In this document: positions 1 to 9,071 of the stretch, one piece after another
Layout: every line of letters starts with the position of its first letter
Numbering within the stretch: position 1 is the first letter of the stretch
NCBI RefSeq assembly: GCF_002953135.1
Contig: NZ_CP026372.1
Location: 558,001-622,000 of the forward strand
Direction: 5' to 3'
DNA length: 64,000 nt
From: Sphingobium sp. SCG-1
GTDB taxonomy: Bacteria; Pseudomonadota; Alphaproteobacteria; Sphingomonadales; Sphingomonadaceae
Program-made: the position numbers and the translations under genes
The notes under the pieces: model-generated
Databases searched by the model: none
The model's input: the letters and a program-made list of their open reading frames with translations, nothing else
What the model was told of the DNA's origin: nothing

Positions 1-1
1 C

Positions 2-337
2 GATCTTAAACCGTCCGACATCGATACCGCGCATCTTTATGACGGCTTTAGCTGGATGGTGGTGGCGTGGATGGAGGCACTTGGCCTCACAAAGCCCGGC
101 GAGACTGGCGCTTTCATCGAAGGTGGGCAGAGGATCGGGCTGGAGGGCGACCTGCCACTTAACACGAATGGCGGCCAATTGTCGGAAGGGCGGCTGCACG
201 CTTTTAGCCACTTGATCGAAGCGGTGCGGCAGTTGCGTGGCACGGCGGGTCCGCGTCAGGTGAAGGACGCGGAGGTGTCGGTCTGCGGCGCGGGCGGGGG
301 TGTTTACGGTGCGAGTTTCCTGCTGACCTGCGCTTGA
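2..337 (+). CDS. Thiolase-like protein, C-terminal part (5' end outside window)
   Basis: The reading frame is open from the first bases of the window, so only the last 111 codons are seen. The visible part has 'LYDGFSW', then 'NTNGGQLSEGRLHAF', then 'VCGAGGG' near the end. These are typical of the C-terminal half of the SCP-x/lipid-transfer-type thiolase superfamily, where the glycine-rich end replaces the usual 'CxGGG' of degradative thiolases. Such proteins often pair with a small DUF35/OB-fold partner and in steroid degraders can act as retro-aldolases or thiolases; that role is only inference here because the active-site half is missing. No terminator is obvious after the stop codon. Confidence 0.75.
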   Translation, partial: DLKPSDIDTAHLYDGFSWMVVAWMEALGLTKPGETGAFIEGGQRIGLEGDLPLNTNGGQLSEGRLHAFSHLIEAVRQLRGTAGPRQVKDAEVSVCGAGGGVYGASFLLTCA

Positions 338-1090
338 GATAAGCTCAGCAAATGGGTGCTCGACGGATGGTTCAGTTATCAAAAGCAACTACCGTTGTCT
401 TGGAGACGAAGAACCGGGACCGACAGGTGAAGATGCTTCGAATCCGGCCGGTCGGGCTCTGATCGTTCGGCTACAGGCGATATTGCTGTCACGGGTGATA
501 TCATAGGATGAATAAGCCGAGGACTGTTGGCCAAGGTCTGCGCAATCAGGTCGTGCAACTGTTCCGGTCCAACCGCGGCATCCGCTTGTTGTGACAGGGC
601 CACTCTCTTCCTGTGACACTCATGATCATCACGACACCGTGCTGGGCACGGCCTGCGACTGCTCGTCCGTCACCGACTGTATCACTGCTCGCACTTGCTG
701 ACCAGCATATGGCGGGTCGCGTCCAGCCAACGATCGGACCCGCGGACGCTCTCTGCACTAAAATCTGAGGGCAAGTCGATTACGTTATCAAAGCCTGCTT
801 ATTCGGCGCCATGGAAGTGAGACGATGAAGCTCGCATACATCCACTAATGGCATGACGACATGCTCGGGATTCACCTCCCAAGATTGATACTATGTCCTG
901 CAAAACGCACCGTTGGCTGCCAGTAGTACCATGCGGCGATCCCGAAATGGCCTATTACCCGTCATGCACAAGCATGACGGACATTTCCAGGTAAGCGGGC
1001 AGGCACTGCCAGTTCGACCCGGTCAAAGCCGCAGATGGCCCCCAAGGCCTGCCATGGTAGCTCTTCTCGTAGTAACAAAACTGTAGGCGA
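338..1090. other. Gene-free stretch of about 750 bases
   Basis: Only short overlapping open frames occur here and none has a recognisable domain or a convincing ribosome site. The minus strand between about 380 and 760 has three mutually overlapping short frames, which could be the remains of a decayed gene, but no family could be named. A perfect 8-base inverted repeat, CCGTCATG-6-CATGACGG, lies at 959-980; it could be a hairpin downstream of the minus-strand dehydrogenase gene ending at 1091. Confidence 0.5.
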
Positions 1091-2068
1091 TTAGCCCGTG
1101 TCGGCAAGCATCGCCCTCTCATGCATGCGGATGCCGCCCACGATCTGACGCAACACGACGGCCCGCTTTAAGTACAGATGTGCGCCGGTTTCGGCGGAAT
1201 AACCCATCGCTCCATGCGTCTGGATATTAGTTGTCGCGTTGCGGAGGCCCGCATCGATGCCAACGAGCAACGCCGCGGTAACTTGCTGCGTCGCGTCGGG
1301 GAAACCGTCTCGCAAGGCGATCGCGGCGTAATAAACCTGATTTGTCGCCGCTTCGCTACGCAGCGCGCAATCGGCCAAGGGATGGGCAATTCCTTGAAAG
1401 GTGCCAATAGGTTTGTCGAACTGTTCGCGTGTCTTGGCATATTCTGCGCCCATGTGAAGAGCTGCTTGACCTGTGCCGGTCAGTTGCGCCGCCGCGAACA
1501 GCATCGCGACTTGCCAGATCCCCTCTTTCCCGCCAACGGACCATGGCTTTACAGCGGTGATCGTCGCTCTGCTCGCCGAAGCTGACGCGTCCATGCTCTC
1601 GACTTGTTCATGCGTCGCAACGTCGCTCGCTGGAACAAGGCAGCCGCCATGGGGTGAGAGCGCAAGGTATAGATCGCCATCGCCAACAAAATAGGCGTCG
1701 CCAGAGGGGCCAGTGCTACTCCGCGGCCAGCCTTGAACAGGCACGGCAAAGCCTATTTTTTCCCTGCCGATGATCAGGGCCTTGCACAAAGCTGTCTCTC
1801 CATTAGCCGCAGCCAGCCGCGCTGCGAGCATTGTGGCGAGAATACGGATGTCGGCAACGTGACGGCCCAGCTTAATATGGATCAGAGCCTCGTCAGCGAC
1901 GCTGAGCCCGAAGCCGCCATCCGCTTCCGACAGGCCTGCACCCAGATAGCCGAGTTCGGCAATTGTGGATATGTCCGTTTTTCCCAAGCCCTGACTTGCC
2001 AGCGCGCGCGCTATGCCCTCGACGATCTCGAGCTGATCATCTGAGGGAAGTATGTCGATGCTGCTCAC
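1091..2068 (-). CDS. Acyl-CoA dehydrogenase, beta-type partner
   Basis: Flavoprotein of about 325 residues that should work as the second subunit of a split acyl-CoA dehydrogenase. It carries the C-terminal FAD-adenine contacts: 'KTREQFDKPIGTFQ' and 'THGAMGYSAE', but the N-terminal half lacks the 'SEPGxGSD' substrate/FAD loop, and no Glu lies where the partner has its likely base. The open frame could start at 2107, but the GTG at 2068 is preferred: it is one base after the stop of the upstream gene and has GGAG about 7 bases ahead. The tight coupling to the alpha-type gene suggests an alpha2beta2 complex of the kind known for steroid side-chain dehydrogenases (FadE/ChsE family). The substrate is unknown. 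Confidence 0.85.
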   Translation of the reverse strand: MSSIDILPSDDQLEIVEGIARALASQGLGKTDISTIAELGYLGAGLSEADGGFGLSVADEALIHIKLGRHVADIRILATMLAARLAAANGETALCKALIIGREKIGFAVPVQGWPRSSTGPSGDAYFVGDGDLYLALSPHGGCLVPASDVATHEQVESMDASASASRATITAVKPWSVGGKEGIWQVAMLFAAAQLTGTGQAALHMGAEYAKTREQFDKPIGTFQGIAHPLADCALRSEAATNQVYYAAIALRDGFPDATQQVTAALLVGIDAGLRNATTNIQTHGAMGYSAETGAHLYLKRAVVLRQIVGGIRMHERAMLADTG

Positions 2069-2069
2069 G

Positions 2070-3239
2070 TCAATAGCTCCTTGGGAGACCCAGCATCGTC
2101 TTGGCAATGATGTTACGGCGTACTTCGGCCGAACCGCCCGCGATGACGTACATACGATCAGTCAGAAAGCCGCGCGTCCATTTTTCGAGCAGCGAGTCCA
2201 GCGCGAGAATGTCGCCGCCCAGCACGTCAAGACCAGTCAGCCGGACGCGCTGAAGCAGCTCGCCGAAATATAGATAGGGTAAGGCGCCTTCGGGGCCGGG
2301 CTGATTGCCTCGATTTTGTTTCGATATGGTGGCGTAGGTCATCGCGCAAAGGGCAGATGCCTCGGCGCGATGACGTGCAAGCCTGGCCGCCAGTTCTTCG
2401 TCGGCGATCATCGGCCGGCCGTCTGGCCCGGTCCGCGTGCGGGCAAGCTCGATCAGATTTTCGACCGTGTTGACAAGATCGGCACTGTGGCTTGCAGCTG
2501 CGGCGATGCGTTCGTTATTGAGCGTCACCATTCCCATTTGCCAGCCATTGCCAAGGCCCCCGACCACATTGGTGAGCGGAACCCGCACATTGTCATAAAA
2601 TACCCCGCAGAAATGCTGGTCATTCGCGATGGTATCGAGGGGGCGGACGTCGATTCCCGGAGTTTTCATGTCAACGATCAGCCAACTAATTCCCTTATGC
2701 TTGCCGATCCCGGATTCGGTACGAACCAGCGTTTCCTGCCAGTCAGCGAACTGACCGAAGCTTGTCCAGATTTTCTGGCCATTGAGGACGAGGTGATCGC
2801 CGTCAATTTCTGCGCGCATGCGTATGCCGCCCAGATCCGAGCCGGCTCCGGGTTCGGAGAAGCCTTGGCACCAAAGCACATCGCCCTTCAGTATTTGAGG
2901 TAGATGGAAGGATTTTTGCTCGTCGGAGCCGGCGGCGATGATCGTCGGCGCGGCATGGTTGAGGGCCGGGCTGAGGCTGTTGACGCCAGGGGCGCCAGCC
3001 TTAGCCAATTCCTCAAAATATATGAGCTGCTCGACCGCACTAAGGCCGGCACCGCCATAATCCTTCGGCCAGGTGACCGCGCCGAACCCCCCCTCATATT
3101 TAGCCTTCTGCCATGCCAGATCGAAATCGCGGATTGCCCTGCCTCGCGGCGGCCGGGGCGCTTTCGGCTTGTGATCTACCAACCAATCGCGCACGCGTTC
3201 CCGGAACAGGCGTTCCTCTGCGGAAAACTCTATTTTCAA
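2070..3239 (-). CDS. Acyl-CoA dehydrogenase, alpha-type partner
   Basis: Full-length (389 residues) acyl-CoA dehydrogenase fold. The loop 'CQGFSEPGAGSDLGG' and 'GQKIWTSFGQFADW' form the flavin/substrate side, and the C-terminus has 'IAGGSAEVRRNIIAKTMLG'. The SCAD-type Glu of the C-terminal 'EGT' motif is Ala here; instead Glu243 in 'NNERIA' sits at the IVD/LCAD-like position and is the likely base. The adenine-binding half is weak in this chain and strong in the next gene, which starts one base after this stop, so the two probably form one heteromeric enzyme. First gene of a two-gene minus-strand unit; the 570 bases upstream hold no other gene. Confidence 0.9.
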   Translation of the reverse strand: MKIEFSAEERLFRERVRDWLVDHKPKAPRPPRGRAIRDFDLAWQKAKYEGGFGAVTWPKDYGGAGLSAVEQLIYFEELAKAGAPGVNSLSPALNHAAPTIIAAGSDEQKSFHLPQILKGDVLWCQGFSEPGAGSDLGGIRMRAEIDGDHLVLNGQKIWTSFGQFADWQETLVRTESGIGKHKGISWLIVDMKTPGIDVRPLDTIANDQHFCGVFYDNVRVPLTNVVGGLGNGWQMGMVTLNNERIAAAASHSADLVNTVENLIELARTRTGPDGRPMIADEELAARLARHRAEASALCAMTYATISKQNRGNQPGPEGALPYLYFGELLQRVRLTGLDVLGGDILALDSLLEKWTRGFLTDRMYVIAGGSAEVRRNIIAKTMLGLPRSY

Positions 3240-3813
3240 GATATTTCCTCCCTGAAGCTCTTAGACTAGCTTCCGAAAACCTATACCTAATAAAAAACAT
3301 TTAGATGTATGGCAAGGCCGTTTCACTTCCAATGGCCACTCGCCGCAGGACTGAAATTCGCCAGCAAATGGCCGTCGGGATCGTCGCTATCAAGGGGTAT
3401 ATCGCTGGACAACTCAGTTAAAAAGGCTCATGATATTTTCCCGGATGCGAAATTGCAGGGCCTAGACGAGGCTCATTGCCGCATCCGTACATGCGCTACG
3501 GCCGCGGCTCGGCTAGAAGATCGCTAGCGAGAATTGGTGTTCATGGGCGAGAAATTCTGGAACAGAATAGCAGCATCAGTCAGTCCCGACGGCCGGTACT
3601 TATTGCGAGTGATGTTGATCTGCACCTCTGCAGAACTGGAGAGAGGTTACACTTCTAATCCCACTGAGAGGAGAGAATCAGCTCATTCCTTGACAGATTA
3701 CGTCGGCGGGTTCTGCTCGGGTCCCTTCGCCGGTTCGAAAGGCGGCGGCTGGAATACTCATTGGTGTAAGAGAATGTGGCTGGACTTGCCCGGCGCGCGA
3801 GTCAGCCCGGCCG
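3240..3813. other. Intergenic region between divergent dehydrogenase and crotonase genes
   Basis: No supported gene. The first 60 bases are A/T-rich and should hold the promoter for the minus-strand dehydrogenase pair. A plus-strand open frame from 3534 overlaps the following gene and has no recognisable domain. No clear ribosome site precedes the crotonase start at 3814. Confidence 0.5.
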
Positions 3814-4878
3814 ATGATGGCCGATAGATTGGCGAGGGAGCTCCGGGTCCGGCCAGACGAGCAGGCGCTAGCTCGTCTGACTCAGATCGACCGGATCGAA
3901 GCAGAAGATCATTCTCCTTTGGGAAGTTGGCCGGCTCAGATCATCGATTTGGCACTGCCGCGCGCGGAAGAAGCCGCGCATGCTCTCTCGCATGTCGGCA
4001 TGACGGGGCTATTAGGGATCGATCTCGCGGGCGATTTGCCGCCGGTCGATCCGGACCATTTTGACATGATGCTGACCATCCGTCCCGGTGCGCCCGCGCC
4101 TTGGGTGAGCCTTAGGGCTGATCGGATTGAAAGTGAGGCGGAAAGCATCCTTCAGGCGGTTTACCGCACACCCGTGACGGCGACATCACTTTGCCGCATA
4201 TTGCGGATGAATGGCAACATGCCGTTTCGGGATGCAGTCGCCTTGGAGTCGTTTGCCTATTCAGCGTTGCTCGGCGGCAGCGAGTTCGGACATTGGAACT
4301 GCATGCGCGGCCCCGAGGGCAGTCTACAGACGAACCCGTTCCCGGTGGAAGTGGAACGCGAGGCGGACCATCTCACGATAACGCTGGCCGACCGCGCCAG
4401 CGGCAACGGCATGAGCGCCATTATGCGAGACGCCCTTTTCAATGCGCTGGTGGGGGCATTGGAGGATCCGACCTGTCCTAGGGTGAGCCTGCTGGGGAAG
4501 GGACGATGTTTCTCCACCGGCGGCGTGTTGGGCGAATTTGGCACGGCGCGCGATCTGGCACAGGCGCATATCATCCGCACGACAAGGTCATGCGCGCTAT
4601 TGCTGCATGAACTTGGCGACCGCGCCGACGTGGTGCTGAACGGCGCTTGCATAGGGTCGGGGCTTGAAGTGCCCGTCGCGGCGGCGATCCGGCGCGCGAC
4701 ATCGGATGCCTGGTTCCAATTACCTGAAGTTAAAATGGGTTTGATCCCCGGCGCTGGTGGGACGGTGAGCATTACAAGAGCCATAGGCAGGCAGCGCGCA
4801 TGCTATATGATGCTCAGCGGCCGCCGAATTTCAGCTAAAGCCGGACTCGATTGGGGGCTTGTGCAGGAGCTGGTATAG
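3814..4878 (+). CDS. Enoyl-CoA hydratase/isomerase family protein with long N-terminal extension
   Basis: 354 residues, against about 260 for an ordinary crotonase. The crotonase fold occupies roughly residues 175-354. Both catalytic glutamates are in place: Glu285 in 'SGLEVPV' and Glu305 in 'LPEVKMG', spaced exactly 20 apart as Glu144/Glu164 in rat crotonase, and 'IPGAGGT' follows. Hydratase or isomerase activity on an enoyl-CoA is therefore plausible. The N-terminal 170 residues match nothing I can name. No good ribosome site is seen before the ATG pair at 3814, so the true start is uncertain. The 3' end overlaps the convergent amidohydrolase gene by 44 bases. Confidence 0.8.
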   Translation: MMADRLARELRVRPDEQALARLTQIDRIEAEDHSPLGSWPAQIIDLALPRAEEAAHALSHVGMTGLLGIDLAGDLPPVDPDHFDMMLTIRPGAPAPWVSLRADRIESEAESILQAVYRTPVTATSLCRILRMNGNMPFRDAVALESFAYSALLGGSEFGHWNCMRGPEGSLQTNPFPVEVEREADHLTITLADRASGNGMSAIMRDALFNALVGALEDPTCPRVSLLGKGRCFSTGGVLGEFGTARDLAQAHIIRTTRSCALLLHELGDRADVVLNGACIGSGLEVPVAAAIRRATSDAWFQLPEVKMGLIPGAGGTVSITRAIGRQRACYMMLSGRRISAKAGLDWGLVQELV

Positions 4879-6217
4879 ATATTGAGCTTTCTTGATCGGC
4901 GATGAAAACCGGTTCGCCGGCTATTATCGTCGCTGTTACTTTGACTTTCGACAATGCTGCTCGTGCCTGCTGCCAGGGGCAATCGAGAATGCACAGATCC
5001 GCAGCTTCGCCCGTTACGATCTTGCGAGGAGTAGCGGGAGCATCGGCACGTCCGGTATAAAGCGCAAGTGCTTCTTCGGGTGACAAGGCCTCGTCTTCGC
5101 CGAAACCGCCCGCACGATTAACCGCAGCATGCATCGACAGCCAGGGCGCAAGCCCTCCGAAAGGGGAGTCGCTGCCGGCCGCGAGCGGAACTCCAGCCCG
5201 GCGAAAGCTCGCCAGCCGATAGAGAAGCCCTAATTCGTCCTTTGGCACATCCCGGAGATAGGTTTCGCCCTTCTCCGCAAGAAAATGCGGCTGAGATACC
5301 ACCGTTATTCCCAGCTTCGCAATCACGGCGATCGCCTCGTCGCTGGCTACCGATGCATGCTCGATACGGTCGGACGCGATCGGACCAGCCTGTTCCAGAG
5401 CGGCAAGCGCGAGGAAAAGCTCGGCTTGCGTGACGCAGTGGATCGCCGCGCCGCGTCCCTCGCGATGCGCGTCGCCGATCTCCGCGGCAAAAGCGTCAAG
5501 CGCGGGCAGATCATGGTCATGATAATGGAATTTTACGGCGCCCACCATCGGCAGCAGCTCTATCGGGCAGTCGGGCAAGAGCCTGCCCATCAGGATGATG
5601 CGCTGGGGCAGGTTAAATGCGGCGAATTCCCGCATATCCTGGACCGCGTTGCGGGCAGTCGCATCGGTCATTCCTGTCACGCCTTGCCGTAACAGCAACA
5701 GCGATAGTGGACGCAGATCGATGGAAGTTGGGGGCAGGGCCGTGCGCAACTCTTCGTCGCTGTCCAGAAGCCTCCCGTCACTGGGCACCACCATGGCAAT
5801 TTGTTCGATTGCCGCGCTGTTCATGATCCACATTCGTCCGCTGCGGTGCTGAATGCGGACAGGCCGGGGCGGGCCGTGCCGGTCCAGCCAAGCCCGGTCG
5901 ATGCGCAGATCGCCGCTTTCCTGATAGTTGAACCCGCGGAGCCAGCCCTTGCCCCTTTGCTCATTCAGGACCCGCGCCAAATCTTCCGCGCTGCTTACTA
6001 CCGGAGGTCCGCATTGAACCGAGTTAAGCGCCGCGGCGCTTGCACGCAGGTGAATATGGTGATCGTGGAGCCCCGGTAGCAACGCGCCACCGGCCGCATT
6101 TACTACGACCTCTCCAGGCTTAGCCGGAAGCGCATCGCCAATGGCCATGATCCGCCCTTCTGCGAGCAAGAGATCGACATATTGGCCATCTAATTCTGCG
6201 GAACGGATCAGGACCAT
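4835..6217 (-). CDS. Amidohydrolase family protein (amidohydrolase_3 / YtcJ-like)
   Basis: 460 residues with the metal-site pattern of the family: 'PGLHDHHIHL' near residue 50, 'AIHCVT' in the middle, 'IEHASV', and 'AAGSDSPFGG' late. These proteins hydrolyse C-N (less often C-O) bonds, often of cyclic amides or N-acyl compounds; no substrate can be inferred. The end overlaps the convergent crotonase gene. It may share a transcript with the MFS gene upstream, 124 bases away. Confidence 0.85.
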   Translation of the reverse strand: MVLIRSAELDGQYVDLLLAEGRIMAIGDALPAKPGEVVVNAAGGALLPGLHDHHIHLRASAAALNSVQCGPPVVSSAEDLARVLNEQRGKGWLRGFNYQESGDLRIDRAWLDRHGPPRPVRIQHRSGRMWIMNSAAIEQIAMVVPSDGRLLDSDEELRTALPPTSIDLRPLSLLLLRQGVTGMTDATARNAVQDMREFAAFNLPQRIILMGRLLPDCPIELLPMVGAVKFHYHDHDLPALDAFAAEIGDAHREGRGAAIHCVTQAELFLALAALEQAGPIASDRIEHASVASDEAIAVIAKLGITVVSQPHFLAEKGETYLRDVPKDELGLLYRLASFRRAGVPLAAGSDSPFGGLAPWLSMHAAVNRAGGFGEDEALSPEEALALYTGRADAPATPRKIVTGEAADLCILDCPWQQARAALSKVKVTATIIAGEPVFIADQESSISIPAPAQAPNRVRL

Positions 6218-6341
6218 CGCTTTTTCTCAGCCTCCCGATCCAGTTGCTTGGCGCTAATGGTGCATTCCTGAAACATCACATATGGTCACCTTTTACGCTT
6301 GCGGCATTTCTGCATGGACTGGTCTCATGTCACAGGTCTTG

Positions 6342-7808
6342 TCACGCCGTGATGGGTGGAGCCGGTTTCATACCTTTCGGCCTTAAGAAAATCAGTGCGG
6401 TCACCGCCGCCATCGCGCTCATCAACGCCAGTAGAGTTAGGGAGATTATGAAACCCTGATGGGCAGGGTAAGGCGAACCGGGTCGGGTGTGGAACGCCAG
6501 CGGGACCATTGTCATCTGGACGCCGATCGCCATGAATACCGAACGCAGCACGGTCATAACGCCGATAGCTTCGCTGGTGCGGTGTTCGGGTGCATGCTGG
6601 ATGATGATGTTTGGCGCCGCTACCAGCATCATCGTGGACCCGCCGGTCACGAGGACCGATAGGCAGATGACGGCGACTATATGCTGACTGAAAAAAATGA
6701 ACCCCAAAAGCCCCAACCCTGCGATCAAACCCCCTGCAACGATTATGGCACGTCCTCCGAAATGAGCGACCAGTTGTCCATCGACCGGGGCGGTAATCGT
6801 GGAAACGATATTGCCCGGTAGTTTAATCAGTCCCGCCACAGTGGCAGTGACGCCCAGCCCCACGCCTGACGCAACCGGTTGCTGGACCATTAGGATAAGG
6901 AACTGGGCGAATGCCATGCCGCTCATGGCTAAGAAGATCATGCATATGTTTGCGCTTAGAATCGGCCGGTAGGCAAGCAGTCGAACATCGATCAGGGGGT
7001 TGGGATGGCTCAGCTCATGGCGCGCCCACAAAACCAATGCAGCCGCCGCTACGGCAATGCCCGTCCAGATGCGCCCATCCAGCCACCCCAGATTGCTGAT
7101 ATTGCTGAGCGCGAGCAGGATGATTGCAATTGGCGGCATGAACAGCGCGCCTGCTATCAAATCGGCATTTCGGGTAAAGCTAATCTGTGGCTTCGATTTC
7201 GGGACTGTAAAAGGCATCAAGACCATTGCGATCGCAGCGGTCAATGCGCTGCAGTAGAAGATAAGCGACCAGTGTCCATAATCCACCAGCAGTCCGCCCA
7301 AGACCAAGCCGCCGCCCGCGCCTGCTGCGGCGGTAGAGGAAATTATCCCTACGCCCAATGGCACCCGGCGCATGGAAAGGTTTTCCCGCAAAAGGCCCAC
7401 GCAAAGGGGCAGAATGCCGCCCGACAACCCCTGAATGGCACGACCGGCGATGATGCCCTCTAGACTATGCGAGACGGCGCTGATCAGCGATCCCGTGATA
7501 GCGAAACCGAGTGAGATCATGAGAACGGTGCGACGCCCGAAAAGATCGCCCATACGGCCGCCGAGCGCAGCTGAACCGGAGGCGACAAGGAGATAGCTGG
7601 TGAGCAGCCAGCCGATGGCGACCGGCCTTTCGAACTGGACTAGCAGCTGCTTCATCCCCGCGATGATCATCGATGTTTCGAAGGTGGCGGCCAGCTCGGC
7701 TATGACAAGCGTTGCCAGCATCATCAGCGCAGCTTTACCGCGCAGCATTTTCGGGTTGTCGGACCCGCTATTCTCTAGTGCCTGCACAGCCTCGCTCGTC
7801 CTTGCCAT
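6342..7808 (-). CDS. MFS transporter, DHA2 (EmrB/QacA-like) family
   Basis: 488 residues with about 14 hydrophobic segments and the MFS motif A 'GGRMGDLFGRR' after the second one, which fits the 14-TM drug:H+ antiporter group. It may export a toxic substrate or intermediate. AGGG lies ahead of the ATG. It is divergent from the acyl-CoA dehydrogenase at 7875; the 66 bases between them are A/T-rich and must hold both promoters. Confidence 0.88.
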   Translation of the reverse strand: MARTSEAVQALENSGSDNPKMLRGKAALMMLATLVIAELAATFETSMIIAGMKQLLVQFERPVAIGWLLTSYLLVASGSAALGGRMGDLFGRRTVLMISLGFAITGSLISAVSHSLEGIIAGRAIQGLSGGILPLCVGLLRENLSMRRVPLGVGIISSTAAAGAGGGLVLGGLLVDYGHWSLIFYCSALTAAIAMVLMPFTVPKSKPQISFTRNADLIAGALFMPPIAIILLALSNISNLGWLDGRIWTGIAVAAAALVLWARHELSHPNPLIDVRLLAYRPILSANICMIFLAMSGMAFAQFLILMVQQPVASGVGLGVTATVAGLIKLPGNIVSTITAPVDGQLVAHFGGRAIIVAGGLIAGLGLLGFIFFSQHIVAVICLSVLVTGGSTMMLVAAPNIIIQHAPEHRTSEAIGVMTVLRSVFMAIGVQMTMVPLAFHTRPGSPYPAHQGFIISLTLLALMSAMAAVTALIFLRPKGMKPAPPITA

Positions 7809-7874
7809 TGCCGAGGCCCTGAACTAGCGTAAGTCTTAAACATATAAAAGAATAAGCTATTTGAGGCAAACGGG

Positions 7875-9071
7875 ATGAACCTTGATTTTGGCCTTGCGGC
7901 CGAGGAATTTCGGACGGAAATCCAGCACTTTTTAAAGGAAAGCTGGCCTCCAAAAGGCAAAACGCCGCCCTATGCGGCGTCGGATCTTTCCGACTTTCGC
8001 GGTTGCGCGACTCGAGCCGGATATCTTTACCGCAACATTCCGTTGCAATATGGCGGCTCGCAACAGCCGGTCGACGTCATCCGCGCGCACGTCATCCGCG
8101 ATGAGTTCACGCGCGCGCGCGCTCCGATAGAGCTTGCGGATAATGGCGTCAGGATGCTTGTGCCTACCTTGCTCGAACATGGTACAGACGAGCAGAAGGA
8201 ACTTTTCATCCGACCGACGATCGAAGGCGCGATGCAATGGGCACAGGGCTATTCAGAACCCGGTTCAGGTTCGGATCTCGCCTCCTTGCGCTGCAAGGGG
8301 GAAATGGTCGATGGGCGCTGGCTAATCGACGGACAGAAGATTTGGACGAGCAACGGCGGCCGCGCTAACCATATGTTCGCGCTGGTGCGTACCGAGCCGG
8401 ACGTTCCGAAACATGCTGGGATAAGCTACTTGCTGATCAATCTGGATCAGCCGGGCATCGCGCGGCGTCCTATTCGACAATTGACGGGTGAGGCGCGCTT
8501 TTTCGAGATATCCTTTAATGGCGTTACTACCCCGGCGGACTGGATCGTAGGGAAGCGAGGCGAAGGATGGAAGGTCAGTCGCTCCACGTTAAGCCATGAA
8601 CGTGCTTCTATCGGTTCAGCGGAATCGCTGGGCGCGCAGTTCGACAAACTTGTTGAGCTGGCTCGTACGACCGTCCGCGATAGCAAGCGTGCGATCGACG
8701 AGCCGTTGGTACGCGACGCGCTTGTCGGAATAGAAGGCTGGGTGCTCGCGCACCGCTACTCCAGTTACCGCTTGTTCAGTCTCGCCATAGCGAAGGAAGG
8801 TGCAGGCCTGATTCAGCTGATGATGAAGGTGCTGACGACCGAAACTGGTCACGAGATAGCCAAACTGGCGCTCGACCTAATGGGAGGCGACGCGCTTATT
8901 CAGCCGGCGGCCGCCGGTTCGCCGGGGCGGGGGCCTGAAAAGTGGCTCGATCAGGTGATGGGATCGCTTGGCAACTCGATCGCTGGCGGCACCACCAATA
9001 TCCAACGCAACATTATTGGGGAAAGAGGGCTCGGCCTGCCGCGGGATCCGGCGATGGGCGCGGGACAATGA
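7875..9071 (+). CDS. Acyl-CoA dehydrogenase, alpha-type partner (second pair)
   Basis: 398 residues. 'QGYSEPGSGSDLASL' and 'GQKIWTSNGG' mark the flavin/substrate side; the C-terminus has 'IAGGTTNIQRNIIGERGLG'. As in the pair at 1-3 kb, the SCAD-type Glu is replaced by Ala while Glu242 in 'SHERAS' occupies the IVD/LCAD-like position. GAGG lies just upstream of the ATG. The stop codon overlaps the next gene's start (ATGA at 9068), so the two are translationally coupled and probably form one heteromeric enzyme. Confidence 0.9.
   Translation: MNLDFGLAAEEFRTEIQHFLKESWPPKGKTPPYAASDLSDFRGCATRAGYLYRNIPLQYGGSQQPVDVIRAHVIRDEFTRARAPIELADNGVRMLVPTLLEHGTDEQKELFIRPTIEGAMQWAQGYSEPGSGSDLASLRCKGEMVDGRWLIDGQKIWTSNGGRANHMFALVRTEPDVPKHAGISYLLINLDQPGIARRPIRQLTGEARFFEISFNGVTTPADWIVGKRGEGWKVSRSTLSHERASIGSAESLGAQFDKLVELARTTVRDSKRAIDEPLVRDALVGIEGWVLAHRYSSYRLFSLAIAKEGAGLIQLMMKVLTTETGHEIAKLALDLMGGDALIQPAAAGSPGRGPEKWLDQVMGSLGNSIAGGTTNIQRNIIGERGLGLPRDPAMGAGQ

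Noticed and set aside
380..760. A possible decayed regulator gene on the minus strand
   Set aside because: Joining the short frames gave no convincing helix-turn-helix or other domain, so no family can be claimed.
8942..9067. A 42-codon longer start for the beta-type acyl-CoA dehydrogenase at 9068
   Set aside because: The extra codons lie inside the preceding dehydrogenase gene and do not look like the family; the ATGA overlap at 9068 is a normal coupled start.
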